From: DATCZS01 sp036525795
GTDB taxonomy: Bacteria; Actinomycetota; Acidimicrobiia; Spongiisociales; ZC4RG35
Assembly: GCA_036525795.1 (NCBI GenBank)
Contig: DATCZS010000043.1
Location: 41,287 to 105,286, forward strand
Length of the DNA: 64,000 nt
Direction of reading: 5' to 3'
The notes under the pieces are model-generated. The model searched no databases. It was not told the DNA's origin and worked only from the letters and a program-made list of their open reading frames with translations. Positions 7,890 through 16,133 of this stretch are shown one piece after another (position 1 is the first letter of the stretch; the number at the start of each line of letters is the position of its first letter). The translations under genes and the position numbers were made by a program.

Positions 7890-8855
7890 ATGCCGATCTT
7901 CCCCCAAAACGTGATCGCCGTGATCTGGGACTTCGACAAGACCCTGATCCCCGGCTACATGCAGAAACCCCTGTTCGACCACTTCGGGGTCGACGCCGCC
8001 TCGTTCTGGGCAGAGTCAGACGGGCTGACCGACTACTACCGGTCACGCGGTGCCGGGATGACCAACGGTGACATCCTGTATCTCAACCACCTCCTCACCT
8101 ACGTCCGCGAGGGAAGGATGGCGGGCCTCGACAACGACCTCCTCCGCCAGCTCGGTGCCGGCATCGACTTCTACGACGGCATGCCCGAGTTCATGGGTTC
8201 GCTCCGCAAGCAGATCGAATCCGATCCGGTCTATGCAGAACACCACATCTCGGTCGAGCACTACATCGTCTCGTCCGGGCTCCGCCAGATGATTCTCGGC
8301 AGCGCGGTGGCTCCCTTCGTCGAAGAGGTGTGGGCATGCGAGTTCGCAGAGGAGATCGCCCCGCCCGGCTACCTCGATTCGGGGAAGATGTTCTCAGGCC
8401 AGACCCGCGAGATTCGAGAGGTCGTCTACACGATCGACAACACCACCAAGACCCGGGCCGTGTTCGAGATCAACAAGGGCGTCAACCGGCACGCCGACAT
8501 CGACGTGAACTCGAAGATCGACCACGCAGACCGGCGGATCCCCTTCCTGAACATGATCTACATCGCCGACGGCCCGAGCGACGTTCCGGTGTTCTCGGTG
8601 GTCGACCACAACGGCGGCCGGACGTTTGCGGTGTACCGGCCGGGGTCGACCAGGGAGTTCGAGCAGGTGAACCGGCTGCTCGAACAGGATCGAATCCACG
8701 CGTACGGCCCGGCCGATTACACCGAGGGAAGCCAGACGGCCATGTGGATCACCCACTCCACCCGGCGGATCGCCGACCGGATCGTGCGGCACCGCTCCCA
8801 GGCACTGTCCGAGCGTCTCGGTGCCCCTCCCGGTCACCTGCCAGACGAGGGCTGA
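7890..8855 (+). CDS. HAD-superfamily hydrolase
   Basis: This 321-residue cytosolic haloacid-dehalogenase-fold phosphatase has motif I WDFDKTLIPGY (nucleophile Asp and acid/base Asp as DFDKT), motif II around YIVSSGL (Ser), a Lys-bearing segment near KTRAVFEINKG (motif III candidate) and motif IV YIADGPSDVPVFSV (the two Mg-binding Asp). The DxDKT variant and the helical cap (residues about 20-110) resemble phosphoserine-phosphatase-like HADs, but the family is longer and its substrate is unknown. The start is the ATG at 7890; a TACGCT box at 7857-7862 could serve as -10 for a short leader. It converges on the MBL hydrolase with 6 bp between stops. Confidence 0.8.
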   Translation: MPIFPQNVIAVIWDFDKTLIPGYMQKPLFDHFGVDAASFWAESDGLTDYYRSRGAGMTNGDILYLNHLLTYVREGRMAGLDNDLLRQLGAGIDFYDGMPEFMGSLRKQIESDPVYAEHHISVEHYIVSSGLRQMILGSAVAPFVEEVWACEFAEEIAPPGYLDSGKMFSGQTREIREVVYTIDNTTKTRAVFEINKGVNRHADIDVNSKIDHADRRIPFLNMIYIADGPSDVPVFSVVDHNGGRTFAVYRPGSTREFEQVNRLLEQDRIHAYGPADYTEGSQTAMWITHSTRRIADRIVRHRSQALSERLGAPPGHLPDEG

Positions 8856-8861
8856 ACGGAT

Positions 8862-9569
8862 TCAGCCGACCGGGACGCCGATCTCCAGTTCTGCCACCTC
8901 GAAGGCGCCTGCGGCGTGATCGTCCAGTTCGTCGGGGGTCCCGGCCAGGATCGGGAAGGTTCCGAAGTGAATCGGAACCACCGTCTCGACGCCGAGAAGG
9001 GACCCGGCCATCGCCGCCTGGCGCGGATCCATCGTGTACCACCCTCCGATGGGCAGGAAGGCCACGTCTGGAGCCCACAGCTCACCGACCAGCTTCATGT
9101 CCGAGTAGACCATCGTGTCCCCGGCGTGATAGAGCGTCGGTCCGTCCGGGAACTCGAGCACCCATCCCGCCGCCTCGCCACCGGCGACGATGCCCTGGTC
9201 CCCGCTGATCCCTGAGGAGTGCACGGCGTCGACCAGCGTGGCCCTGATGCCGGCGATGGCGGTGACGGTGCCGCCCTTGTTCGAGCCGATCGCCTGTTCG
9301 AGCCCCTGGGCCGCGAACCAGGAGGCCACCTCGTGGATGGCGAACACGGGGGCGTCGGCCTTCTTGGCGAGCTCCACCGTGTTTCCGACATGGTCGAAGT
9401 GGCCGTGGGTGACGAAGATGGCGTCCACGCGCTCCTGGGCATGTTCGCCGTCCGGACAGGCCGGATTCCCCTCCAGCCACGGGTCGATCAGCAGGGTCGT
9501 GCCGTCGCCCATCCTCACCCGGACGGACGCGTGTCCCAGCCAGGTGACCTCGAGGCCTGCCAGATTCAT
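8862..9569 (-). CDS. MBL-fold metal-dependent hydrolase (UPF0173/UlaG-like)
   Basis: This 235-residue metallo-beta-lactamase-fold protein begins with a WLGHASVRV strand and LLIDPWL, typical of the UPF0173/YtkL-UlaG group. The metal site is THGHFDHVGN (HxHxDH), and further ligands are in DAVHSSG, YHAGDT (Asp) and VPIHFGT (His). Substrates of these small L-ascorbate-6-phosphate-lactonase-like hydrolases are mostly unknown. The ATG at 9569 is preceded by AGGAGGGAG with a 6-nt gap. It is followed upstream by Maf on the same strand across a 145-bp gap with no coding signal. Confidence 0.85.
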   Translation of the reverse strand: MNLAGLEVTWLGHASVRVRMGDGTTLLIDPWLEGNPACPDGEHAQERVDAIFVTHGHFDHVGNTVELAKKADAPVFAIHEVASWFAAQGLEQAIGSNKGGTVTAIAGIRATLVDAVHSSGISGDQGIVAGGEAAGWVLEFPDGPTLYHAGDTMVYSDMKLVGELWAPDVAFLPIGGWYTMDPRQAAMAGSLLGVETVVPIHFGTFPILAGTPDELDDHAAGAFEVAELEIGVPVG

Positions 9570-9714
9570 GATCTCCCTCCTCGACTCGCGAGCGATGACC
9601 TCAACCTACTCCTCGGACCCGGCGCACAGTTTCACCCCTCCGGGTCGGCGATACGCGTCGGCGACAGGCGGCAGGAAACCGGCCGGGAGGTCACGAAATC
9701 CGCGACCCTGAGCA

Positions 9715-10281
9715 TCACCGCGCCAGCAGATCGACCCCGTGGGCTCTGAGAAGGCGGGCGACGGTGTGCACGGGGAGGCCGATGACGTTGGTGGGGCTTC
9801 CTTCCACCGACTCGACGAACACCGCCCCCAGCCCCTGCAGGGCGTAGCCGCCTGCCTTGTCCATCGGCTCGCCGGTCGCGACGTATCCGGCAACCTCCTC
9901 GTCGGTGAGCGGGAGCAGCGTCACGAGCGACCGCTCGACCGTGGAGCTGATCATCCCCTCGGCTGCCACCGCCACCCCGGTGTAGACCGCATGCGTCTCA
10001 CCGGCCAGCATCGCCAGCATGGCGCGCGCCTCGGCCGGATGAGCGGGCTTGCCCAGCACCTGCCCGTCGAACACCACGGCCGTGTCTGCGGCCACCACCA
10101 GGCGCCCGGACCCCGCCACCGCATGCGCCTTGAGCCGGGCGACCCGCTCGACGTAGGGAGCAGGCTCCTCATCAGGATGGCGCGACTCGTCGACGTCGGG
10201 CGCCTCTGTGTCGAAGCGCAGCCCGAGCATCGTCAGCAACTCGCGGCGACGCGGCGAACTCGAGGCGAGGATGATGTCCAT
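9715..10281 (-). CDS. maf: Maf-like nucleoside triphosphate pyrophosphatase
   Basis: This 188-residue protein begins with the Maf signature ILASSSPRRRELL. It continues with DESRHPDE, the acidic catalytic VVAADTAVVFDGQVLGKP, and DKAGGYALQGLGAVFVE. Maf proteins hydrolyse non-canonical or excess NTPs to NMP and PPi; the DTxV and DKAG..ALQG elements resemble the dTTP/UTP (YhdE) subgroup. It is cytosolic housekeeping. The ATG at 10281 was chosen because it opens directly into the family motif and has a TACCGT box 6 nt upstream, consistent with a leaderless start; the frame continues to 10380 without family similarity. Confidence 0.92.
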   Translation of the reverse strand: MDIILASSSPRRRELLTMLGLRFDTEAPDVDESRHPDEEPAPYVERVARLKAHAVAGSGRLVVAADTAVVFDGQVLGKPAHPAEARAMLAMLAGETHAVYTGVAVAAEGMISSTVERSLVTLLPLTDEEVAGYVATGEPMDKAGGYALQGLGAVFVESVEGSPTNVIGLPVHTVARLLRAHGVDLLAR

Positions 10282-10287
10282 GCCGGA

Positions 10288-10293
10288 ACGGTA
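10288..10293 (-). promoter_or_regulatory. Putative leaderless -10 box (TACCGT) for maf
   Basis: TACCGT on the minus strand lies 6 nt before the ATG at 10281; no Shine-Dalgarno is present. Confidence 0.5.
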
Positions 10294-10425
10294 GTGGAGG
10301 CGAGCCGGCAAGAACCTCACCCCCCGGGAGCGGCGCACGGAGATCCGGTCCCGTGCGATGCCGGCCGACCCGACGCTCATGGGGGAACGGGCGGGAATCC
10401 GACCGGGCCGGGACCTTCGTTGGGC

Positions 10426-10854
10426 CTACGGCTTCGGCACGCAGACCACGGGTCGAGTCGAGGTGAGGATGATCTCCTGGGCCTGGCTACCCATGAGGAG
10501 CTTCCCGACCCGCGACCGGTTCTTCACCGTGATGACGATGACGCCGGCGTCGTGTTCGTCTGCCACCCGCCTTATCTCCCTGGCAGGGTCTCCGAAACGC
10601 ACCACGATCTCGGTGTCCAGACCCGCCGCCACCGCAGCGACCATTCCTTCGAGTGTGCCCATGGCCCGCTCCTCCGCCTGCTGTCGGAGCGGTGCCGCGC
10701 GATGGGGGACGTCGGCGACGTCTATCGCCCGCGACGTCAGGACGTGCACGACGACCAGCCGGCCATTCCCGGTTCGGGCGACCTCGGCGGCGTAGCGGAG
10801 TCCGGCATCCGACGAGCCCTCCAGGTCGCATGGTGCGACGACCGTCCCAAACAT
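10426..10854 (-). CDS. Universal stress protein (UspA family)
   Basis: This single-domain Usp protein has 142 residues. It starts with a beta strand and Asp (MFGTVVAPCDLEGSSDA). VVVHVL follows, and the C-terminal region holds HDAGVIVITVKNRSRVGKLLMGS then PVVCVP. This corresponds to the ATP-binding G-2x-G-9x-G(S/T) region, although RVGKLLMGS is a degenerate version and nucleotide binding is uncertain. The start is the ATG at 10854 with GGGAGGA about 6 nt upstream. It is divergent from the ABC exporter operon 110 bp away. Its role in stress is inferred from the family only. Confidence 0.82.
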   Translation of the reverse strand: MFGTVVAPCDLEGSSDAGLRYAAEVARTGNGRLVVVHVLTSRAIDVADVPHRAAPLRQQAEERAMGTLEGMVAAVAAGLDTEIVVRFGDPAREIRRVADEHDAGVIVITVKNRSRVGKLLMGSQAQEIILTSTRPVVCVPKP

Positions 10855-10952
10855 GCGAGTCCTCCCAACGGCGACCACCCGGCAGCGTAGCGGGGGGTCG
10901 GGGAGGGTCCGGTCACGGCCACGCCGATCGCGGCCTCCGTCCCACCCGCCGT

Positions 10953-10958
10953 TACGCT
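10953..10958 (+). promoter_or_regulatory. Putative leaderless -10 box (TACGCT) for ABC operon
   Basis: TACGCT lies 6 nt before the GTG at 10965, which has no Shine-Dalgarno. Confidence 0.55.
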
Positions 10959-10964
10959 GCCGGA

Positions 10965-11891
10965 GTGACCACACCCTTCGTACACGCATCCAATCTCGTC
11001 AAACGGTTCGGGGATCTGACCGCCGTCGACGGCATCGACTTCGAGGTCATGCAGGGAGAGGTGTTCGGCTTCCTCGGTCCGAACGGCGCAGGCAAGAGCT
11101 CGACCATGCGAATGATCGGAGCGGTCAGCCCCATCACCGAAGGCCGGCTCACGGTGTTCGGGCTCGATCCGGCGACCGACGGGCGCCAGATCCGGGCTCG
11201 CCTCGGTGTCGTTCCCCAGGAGGACAGCCTCGACACCCAGCTGACCGTCGAGGAGAACCTGATGATCTACGGGCGGTACTTCGACCTGCCGCGCAGCGAG
11301 ATCGCCAAACGCATCGACGAGCTCCTGTCCTTCACCCAGCTCTCCGAACGAAGAACCCACCGGGTGGAGCCGCTCTCGGGCGGGATGAAGCGACGGCTGA
11401 CGATCGCCCGCGGCCTGATCAACGACCCGGAGATGATCCTGCTCGACGAGCCAACCACCGGCCTCGACCCGCAGGCGAGGCACCTGCTGTGGGAGCGCCT
11501 GTACCGGCTCAAGGCACGAGGCGTGACCCTGATCATCACCACCCACTACATGGACGAGGCCGAGCAGCTGTGCGACCGGCTCGTGATCATGGATCGGGGC
11601 CGGATCGTGGCTCACGGCGCTCCCCGCCGGCTCATCGAGGAGCACGTCAGCAGAGACGTGCTCGAGTTGCGCTTTGCGGAAGAGACCAGGCAGGAGTCGG
11701 AGAGGTCGCTGGAAGGGCTCGCCACACGGATCGAGACCCTGCCCGATCGCGCCTTGCTCTACGTCGACGATGCCGAGCGGACGATGAGCGCCGTGCTGGA
11801 CCTGGGGCTGCGCCCGATCGCCAACCTGATCCGGCGGGCGACCCTCGAAGACGTCTTCCTGCGCCTGACCGGCCGGACGCTGGTGGACTGA
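10965..11891 (+). CDS. ABC transporter ATP-binding protein (ABC-2 / DrrA-NodI type)
   Basis: This 308-residue ATPase subunit has Walker A GPNGAGKSS (near residue 41), a Q-loop in VVPQED, the signature LSGGMKRRL, Walker B ILLDEPTTGLDP and the H-loop ITTHYMDEAEQL. A C-terminal extension of about 80 residues ends in LEDVFLRLTGRTL, the tail typical of DrrA/NodI ATPases that pair with ABC-2 permeases. The GTG at 10965 is chosen because the protein then begins VTTPFVHASNLVKRFG, and a -10 box lies just upstream. Its stop overlaps the next ATG by one base (TGATG), so the three genes form one operon. It probably drives export of a lipid, polysaccharide or drug-like molecule. Confidence 0.93.
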   Translation: MTTPFVHASNLVKRFGDLTAVDGIDFEVMQGEVFGFLGPNGAGKSSTMRMIGAVSPITEGRLTVFGLDPATDGRQIRARLGVVPQEDSLDTQLTVEENLMIYGRYFDLPRSEIAKRIDELLSFTQLSERRTHRVEPLSGGMKRRLTIARGLINDPEMILLDEPTTGLDPQARHLLWERLYRLKARGVTLIITTHYMDEAEQLCDRLVIMDRGRIVAHGAPRRLIEEHVSRDVLELRFAEETRQESERSLEGLATRIETLPDRALLYVDDAERTMSAVLDLGLRPIANLIRRATLEDVFLRLTGRTLVD

Positions 11892-12661
11892 TGGCAACTC
11901 CCGCCCCCGTCAGGTTCATGGAGGCCGGCTTCAGGCGCTACAAGCACACGTGGCGCGCATCGGTGTTCTCGACCTTCGTCAACCCGATCTTGCTGCTGCT
12001 GTCGCTCGGGATCGGCCTCGGCTCGCTGGTCGACGAGCGGGGAGGACCGGGCGGCATCGCATACGTCACCTGGCTCGCCCCCGGTCTCCTGGCCGCATCG
12101 GCGATGCAGACCGCCGCAGGCGAGTCGTCGTACCCGGTCATGGCGGGAATCAGGTGGATCAAGTCGTACGACGCCGCACTCGCCACTCCGCTCACCGTAC
12201 GCGACCTGGCGCTCGGCCACATCGGCTGGGTCGGCGTGCGACTGACCCAGATGCTGGTGGTGTACGCCGGCGTCATCGTCGCCTTCGGCGCCGCCGATCC
12301 CGTGCGGGGCTTCGTGGCCGTCATGCCCGCCCTGCTCACCGGGCTTACCTTCGCCTGCGTCATCACCGCGTACACCGCACGGTTGGAGAACGAAACGGGG
12401 CTGAGCTCGCTCTTCCGCTTCGGAATCGTTCCGCTCTTTCTCTTCTCGGGAACCTTCTTTCCGATCTCCCAGCTCCCGCAGTTCATGCAGCCGATCGCCT
12501 GGATCACACCCCTCTGGCACGGGGTGGAGCTCACCAGGTCGCTCGCCCTGGCCACTCCCCCGACCTTCAGTCCGGTGGTCCACATCGCCTACCTGCTGGT
12601 GGTCGGGGTCGCCGCCGGGGCCCTCTCCGTGCGATTCCTCGAGCGGCAGGTCGTGAAGTGA
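11891..12661 (+). CDS. ABC-2 type transporter permease (1)
   Basis: This 256-residue membrane protein has about six helices in the ABC-2 arrangement. An N-terminal amphipathic segment (FRRYKHTWRASVFSTF) leads into TM1, and a conserved region near 160-190 (LFRFGIVPLFLFSGTFFP then WITPLWHGVELTR) is the typical DrrB/NodJ motif. It forms the membrane channel with the ATPase before it and the second permease after it, presumably as a heterodimer. It is translationally coupled on both sides (TGATG at the start, GTGA at the end). The substrate is unknown. Confidence 0.9.
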   Translation: MATPAPVRFMEAGFRRYKHTWRASVFSTFVNPILLLLSLGIGLGSLVDERGGPGGIAYVTWLAPGLLAASAMQTAAGESSYPVMAGIRWIKSYDAALATPLTVRDLALGHIGWVGVRLTQMLVVYAGVIVAFGAADPVRGFVAVMPALLTGLTFACVITAYTARLENETGLSSLFRFGIVPLFLFSGTFFPISQLPQFMQPIAWITPLWHGVELTRSLALATPPTFSPVVHIAYLLVVGVAAGALSVRFLERQVVK

Positions 12662-13470
12662 CTTCTGGCACGCTCGTCGCCCGCGCCCTGCCGCCGGCTG
12701 TGTTCACGGGCTTGCGCGCCCAACGGATGCTCGAGCGCAACGTGATGGTGTACCGGCGGGCGTGGATCGTGATCCTGTCGGGCTTCTTCGAGCCGGTCTT
12801 CTACCTGTTCTCGATCGGGATCGGCGTGGGCCGGCTGGTAGGCGGCATCGACCTCGCCGACGGGACGGTGGTCTCGTATGCCGCGTTCGTCGCGCCTGCG
12901 CTGTTGGCGAGCTCGGCGATGAACGGGGCGGTGTTCGAATCGACCATCAACATCTTCTTCAAGCTCACGTACGGCAAGATCTACGACGCCATCCTCGCCA
13001 CACCGATGCGCCCACTCGACATCGCCCTGGGAGAGATCACGTGGTCTCTGATCCGCGGCGTGCTCTACGCATTCGGTTTCGTGATGGTGATGATCGGCTT
13101 CGGGCTGATCGAATCGGTCTGGGCGCTCATGGCGATCCCGGCGGCGCTCCTCATCGGGTTCGCATTCGCCGCCGTCGGCATGGCAGCCACCTCGTTCATG
13201 CGCAGCTGGCAGGACTTCGACTTCGTGAACCTGATCACCCTGCCGCTGTTCCTGTTCTCGGCCACGTTCTACCCTCTCGACGTCTATCCCGTCGTCCTGC
13301 AGCACCTGACGCGCTTCTCTCCGCTCTATCACGGAGTCGAGCTGATCCGGGGATTCACCCTCGGGGCGATTGACGTCACGATGGTGGGCCACGCCGCCTT
13401 TCTGCTCGTCATGGGCCTGACCGGCAGCCTGGTGGCATCCCGGCGACTGGAGAAGCTGCTGCTCAGGTAG
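12658..13470 (+). CDS. ABC-2 type transporter permease (2)
   Basis: This 270-residue paralogue of the preceding permease has the same plan: MVYRRAWIVILSGFFEPVFYLFSIGIGVG for TM1, NLITLPLFLFSATFYPLDVYP, and SPLYHGVELIRGFTLG near the C-terminus. The GTG start overlaps the previous stop (GTGA). Two distinct permease genes behind one ATPase gene suggest an obligate heterodimer, as in the NodIJ-like or DrrABC-type systems with split permeases. Its end overlaps the convergent M20 peptidase gene by 8 bp, with no room for a terminator. Confidence 0.9.
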   Translation: MTSGTLVARALPPAVFTGLRAQRMLERNVMVYRRAWIVILSGFFEPVFYLFSIGIGVGRLVGGIDLADGTVVSYAAFVAPALLASSAMNGAVFESTINIFFKLTYGKIYDAILATPMRPLDIALGEITWSLIRGVLYAFGFVMVMIGFGLIESVWALMAIPAALLIGFAFAAVGMAATSFMRSWQDFDFVNLITLPLFLFSATFYPLDVYPVVLQHLTRFSPLYHGVELIRGFTLGAIDVTMVGHAAFLLVMGLTGSLVASRRLEKLLLR

Positions 13471-14809
13471 TCGAGTCCTCGCCGGCGGAGGGAGACGGCC
13501 GGGCGCTCCCCCCGGAGCGATCGATCAGCCGGAAGATGGCGTCCGCCCCCTGCCGAATGGCCTCCACGGGGACCCGCTCGTCGGCGGCATGCACGGTCTG
13601 CTGGAACACGAAGTCATCCGGCAGTCGCATGGGAAGGAACCCGTAGTGGCGGATGCCGAGCCGGGCGAACCACCGTCCGTCGGTGACCGCAGGAAGCACG
13701 AACGGGAGGGGGATTCCGTCGGGATCCATCTCCCGCACCAGGTCGGCCAGGACCGGGAACAGGCCCATGTCCGGCTCGACGCCCTGCGACGGCCCCTCGG
13801 CGTCGTAGTCGATGTCCACGTCGCCTCCGACGAGATGTCGAACCTCGGCCGCCATCTCCTCGGGGTCCAACCCGGGCAGCAACCGCCCGTCGAGGGTGAG
13901 CCGGACTTCGCCCGGCACGACGTTGTAGCTCTCACCGCCGCGCACGATCGTGGCGTTCACCGTGTTGCGCAGCACCGGCTCCAGCACGGCGAGCCTCGAC
14001 CCGGCCATTCTCGCCGCCAGCGCCGCAGTGCGGGGGTCGAGCAGCGAACGGAGCGCACGCCGGGTCGTCCCCTCGGTGTGCTCGATCATGGTCTCCAGCA
14101 TCAGCCGGGTGGTCGGGACGTGATGGATCGGAAGCCGGCCCCGGTCCAGGCGCGTCAGTGCCCGACCCAGTCGGGCCATCGCGCCGCCCGCAGCCGGCAA
14201 CGATCCATGCCCGGCCGGGCCCCGGAACGTGAGGTGGAACGTCACGCGGGCTCGCTCGGCGACCTGAATCGGATAGAAGCGGGTCCCGCCGACCATCAAG
14301 GGAAAGCCACCGAACTCCCCGATGCCGTAGCGGAGACCCTCGAACCGGTCGGCATGGTCCTCGACGAGGAAGCGGGCGCCCATCGCCCCTCCCGTCTCCT
14401 CGTCTGACACCACACACAACACGACATCGCCACCAGGGCGCCTGCCCGAGATGGCGAGTCGGGAGAAGGCGTCCACCATCATCGCCACCCCGCCCTTCAT
14501 GTCGATGGCGCCCCGGCCCCACAGCCAGCCGTCGACGATCTCGCCCCCGAACGGGTCCCGCGACCATCGCTGGCCCGAGACCGGAACGACGTCGACGTGC
14601 CCCTGTAACAGCAGGCCGTCTCCATCTCCCCGACCGGGGATCCTCGCAATCAGGTTGGGACGGCCCTCCTGGCGCTGAACGACGAGCGGCTCGACGCCGG
14701 CGTCCCTGAGGACGGCGGCGATCAGCTCGATGGCGGGAGCCTCGTGTCCGGGCGGGTTCACCGTGTCGAGGCGGATGAGCCGTCTGGCGAGCTCCACCGG
14801 GTCGATCAC
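13463..14809 (-). CDS. M20-family metallopeptidase (ArgE/DapE/CPG2-like)
   Basis: This 448-residue zinc amidohydrolase carries the metal and catalytic motifs of the family: LLLQGHVDVVP (His ligand and Asp), WGRGAIDMKGGVA (bridging Asp), VSDEETGGAMG (catalytic Glu and Glu ligand) and, near the C-terminus, QQTVHAADERVP (His ligand). A dimerisation or lid domain with HGSLP lies between. It hydrolyses an N-acyl or peptide bond of an unknown substrate. The GTG start at 14809 overlaps the stop of the upstream MFS gene (GTGA), so the peptidase is translationally coupled to a transporter and may process what it imports. Confidence 0.9.
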   Translation of the reverse strand: MIDPVELARRLIRLDTVNPPGHEAPAIELIAAVLRDAGVEPLVVQRQEGRPNLIARIPGRGDGDGLLLQGHVDVVPVSGQRWSRDPFGGEIVDGWLWGRGAIDMKGGVAMMVDAFSRLAISGRRPGGDVVLCVVSDEETGGAMGARFLVEDHADRFEGLRYGIGEFGGFPLMVGGTRFYPIQVAERARVTFHLTFRGPAGHGSLPAAGGAMARLGRALTRLDRGRLPIHHVPTTRLMLETMIEHTEGTTRRALRSLLDPRTAALAARMAGSRLAVLEPVLRNTVNATIVRGGESYNVVPGEVRLTLDGRLLPGLDPEEMAAEVRHLVGGDVDIDYDAEGPSQGVEPDMGLFPVLADLVREMDPDGIPLPFVLPAVTDGRWFARLGIRHYGFLPMRLPDDFVFQQTVHAADERVPVEAIRQGADAIFRLIDRSGGSARPSPSAGEDSTT

Positions 14810-16038
14810 GAGAGCTCTTCCACGATGAGGTCCTCCGTGGTTCGCTCGTACATCGCCTCAAAACGCGACAGGGCGAACAGCACCACCGGAATCACGGCCA
14901 GGTGCGCGAGGGCGAACCACCGGAAGACCCCGGCATACCCGACATCGTCTGACAGCGCGGTGGCCACCCCCTCCCCGGCGCCGATCCCGATGTTCGACAT
15001 CGTCTGGAGGATGGCAAACATCGAACCGGCGATCCTGGTGTCGGTGATCCCCATGGCCAGGGTCACATACGTGGTCCACTGGAGGCCGACGGCCACCCCC
15101 CATACGACGGCGAACATGACCACGGCTCGCTCGGTCGTCAGACCGGACAGCGCCAATCCGCCGGCGGACACGGCCCCCACCGTGACGAACACCGCAACGC
15201 GCCTCCCGTACCGCGCGGCGACGACGCTGAGCGCGACCGCTCCGATCACCATCCCCACCCCCTTGAGCGTCCCGTACAACCCGATGGTGGAACCGCTCGA
15301 CATGAGGTCGTCGCTCATGTAGAAGGTGACCAGGCCGTCGATCCCCTGGAACGAGGTCCAGGCCACGACGAGCACCAGTCCGAACGCCAGGTAGCGGGGC
15401 TGGAGCATCACCCTGAATGCGCGGCGATCGAACGTGTGAGCCCGGGTCCGGACCGCCGGCTCGGTGACCCGGCGCACCATCCAGAGTGGGATCAGCAGGA
15501 GAGCGGCGATCGCCAGGAAGATCGCCTGGTAGCCGACCGTATCGGCGATCATCCCGAAGATCAGCGAAACGACGACCAGGCCGGCTGCCCGGCCGCCCGT
15601 CATGAAGGCCTGTACCCGGCTGTGATCCTCGGGCACGACCACGTCGACGGCGAGGGCGTCTGCGGTGGTGTCGAACAGCGCCATGAAGAACGTGGCGATG
15701 AGCACCATCGCCGCCAGAACGCCAAAGCTCTCGGACGGATCGACGAAGTAGGCGGCACCGAACGCCACGGCAGTCGAGACCAATCCGATCTGCATGTAGG
15801 GCTTGCGGTGCCCGCGTCCGAAGAGGTCGTAGCGGTCCGACACCAGTCCGTAGAGCCACTTGATCACGAACGGGAGCAGAGCCAGCGACGCCACGATGGC
15901 GAGCCGGTCGGCGTCGATGCCCTCGCTGTCCATGTGCGGCTTGAAGAAGTTGAGTTGGTACGCCTGGATCACGCCCTGAACGAAGTAGAGCATGGCGAAC
16001 ATGCCGAACAGGTACCGACGGGAGACGGCGAGGTCCAT
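14806..16038 (-). CDS. MFS transporter (PAT/AmpG-like)
   Basis: This is a 410-residue, twelve-helix MFS protein. The N-terminal YLFGMFAMLYFVQGVIQAY and LPFVIKWLYGLVSDRYDLFG are characteristic of the peptide-acetyl-CoA/AmpG and folate-biopterin transporter branch, where TM1 has the YxxQG pattern and the TM2-3 loop carries DRYxxFGRxHRKPY. A second MFS loop, YGRRVAVF, starts the C-terminal half. It is the first gene of a two-gene operon with the M20 peptidase. Uptake of a small peptide or amide-containing solute is plausible but not shown. Confidence 0.85.
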   Translation of the reverse strand: MDLAVSRRYLFGMFAMLYFVQGVIQAYQLNFFKPHMDSEGIDADRLAIVASLALLPFVIKWLYGLVSDRYDLFGRGHRKPYMQIGLVSTAVAFGAAYFVDPSESFGVLAAMVLIATFFMALFDTTADALAVDVVVPEDHSRVQAFMTGGRAAGLVVVSLIFGMIADTVGYQAIFLAIAALLLIPLWMVRRVTEPAVRTRAHTFDRRAFRVMLQPRYLAFGLVLVVAWTSFQGIDGLVTFYMSDDLMSSGSTIGLYGTLKGVGMVIGAVALSVVAARYGRRVAVFVTVGAVSAGGLALSGLTTERAVVMFAVVWGVAVGLQWTTYVTLAMGITDTRIAGSMFAILQTMSNIGIGAGEGVATALSDDVGYAGVFRWFALAHLAVIPVVLFALSRFEAMYERTTEDLIVEELS

Positions 16039-16044
16039 GGGGCG

Positions 16045-16050
16045 AGGGTA
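16045..16050 (-). promoter_or_regulatory. Putative leaderless -10 box (TACCCT) for MFS-M20 operon
   Basis: TACCCT on the minus strand is 6 nt before the ATG at 16038; no Shine-Dalgarno. Confidence 0.5.
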
Positions 16051-16120
16051 CCGATCCCGCGACGGTCGGGCCGGGCGACCGCACCCCGGGAACGAAGGGA
16101 ACCGGGACGACCCCGATCGC

Positions 16121-16126
16121 TAGTGT
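16121..16126 (+). promoter_or_regulatory. Putative leaderless -10 box (TAGTGT)
   Basis: TAGTGT is 7 nt before the ATG at 16134; this decides that start over the GTG at 16125. Confidence 0.55.
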
Positions 16127-16133
16127 GCCCGCC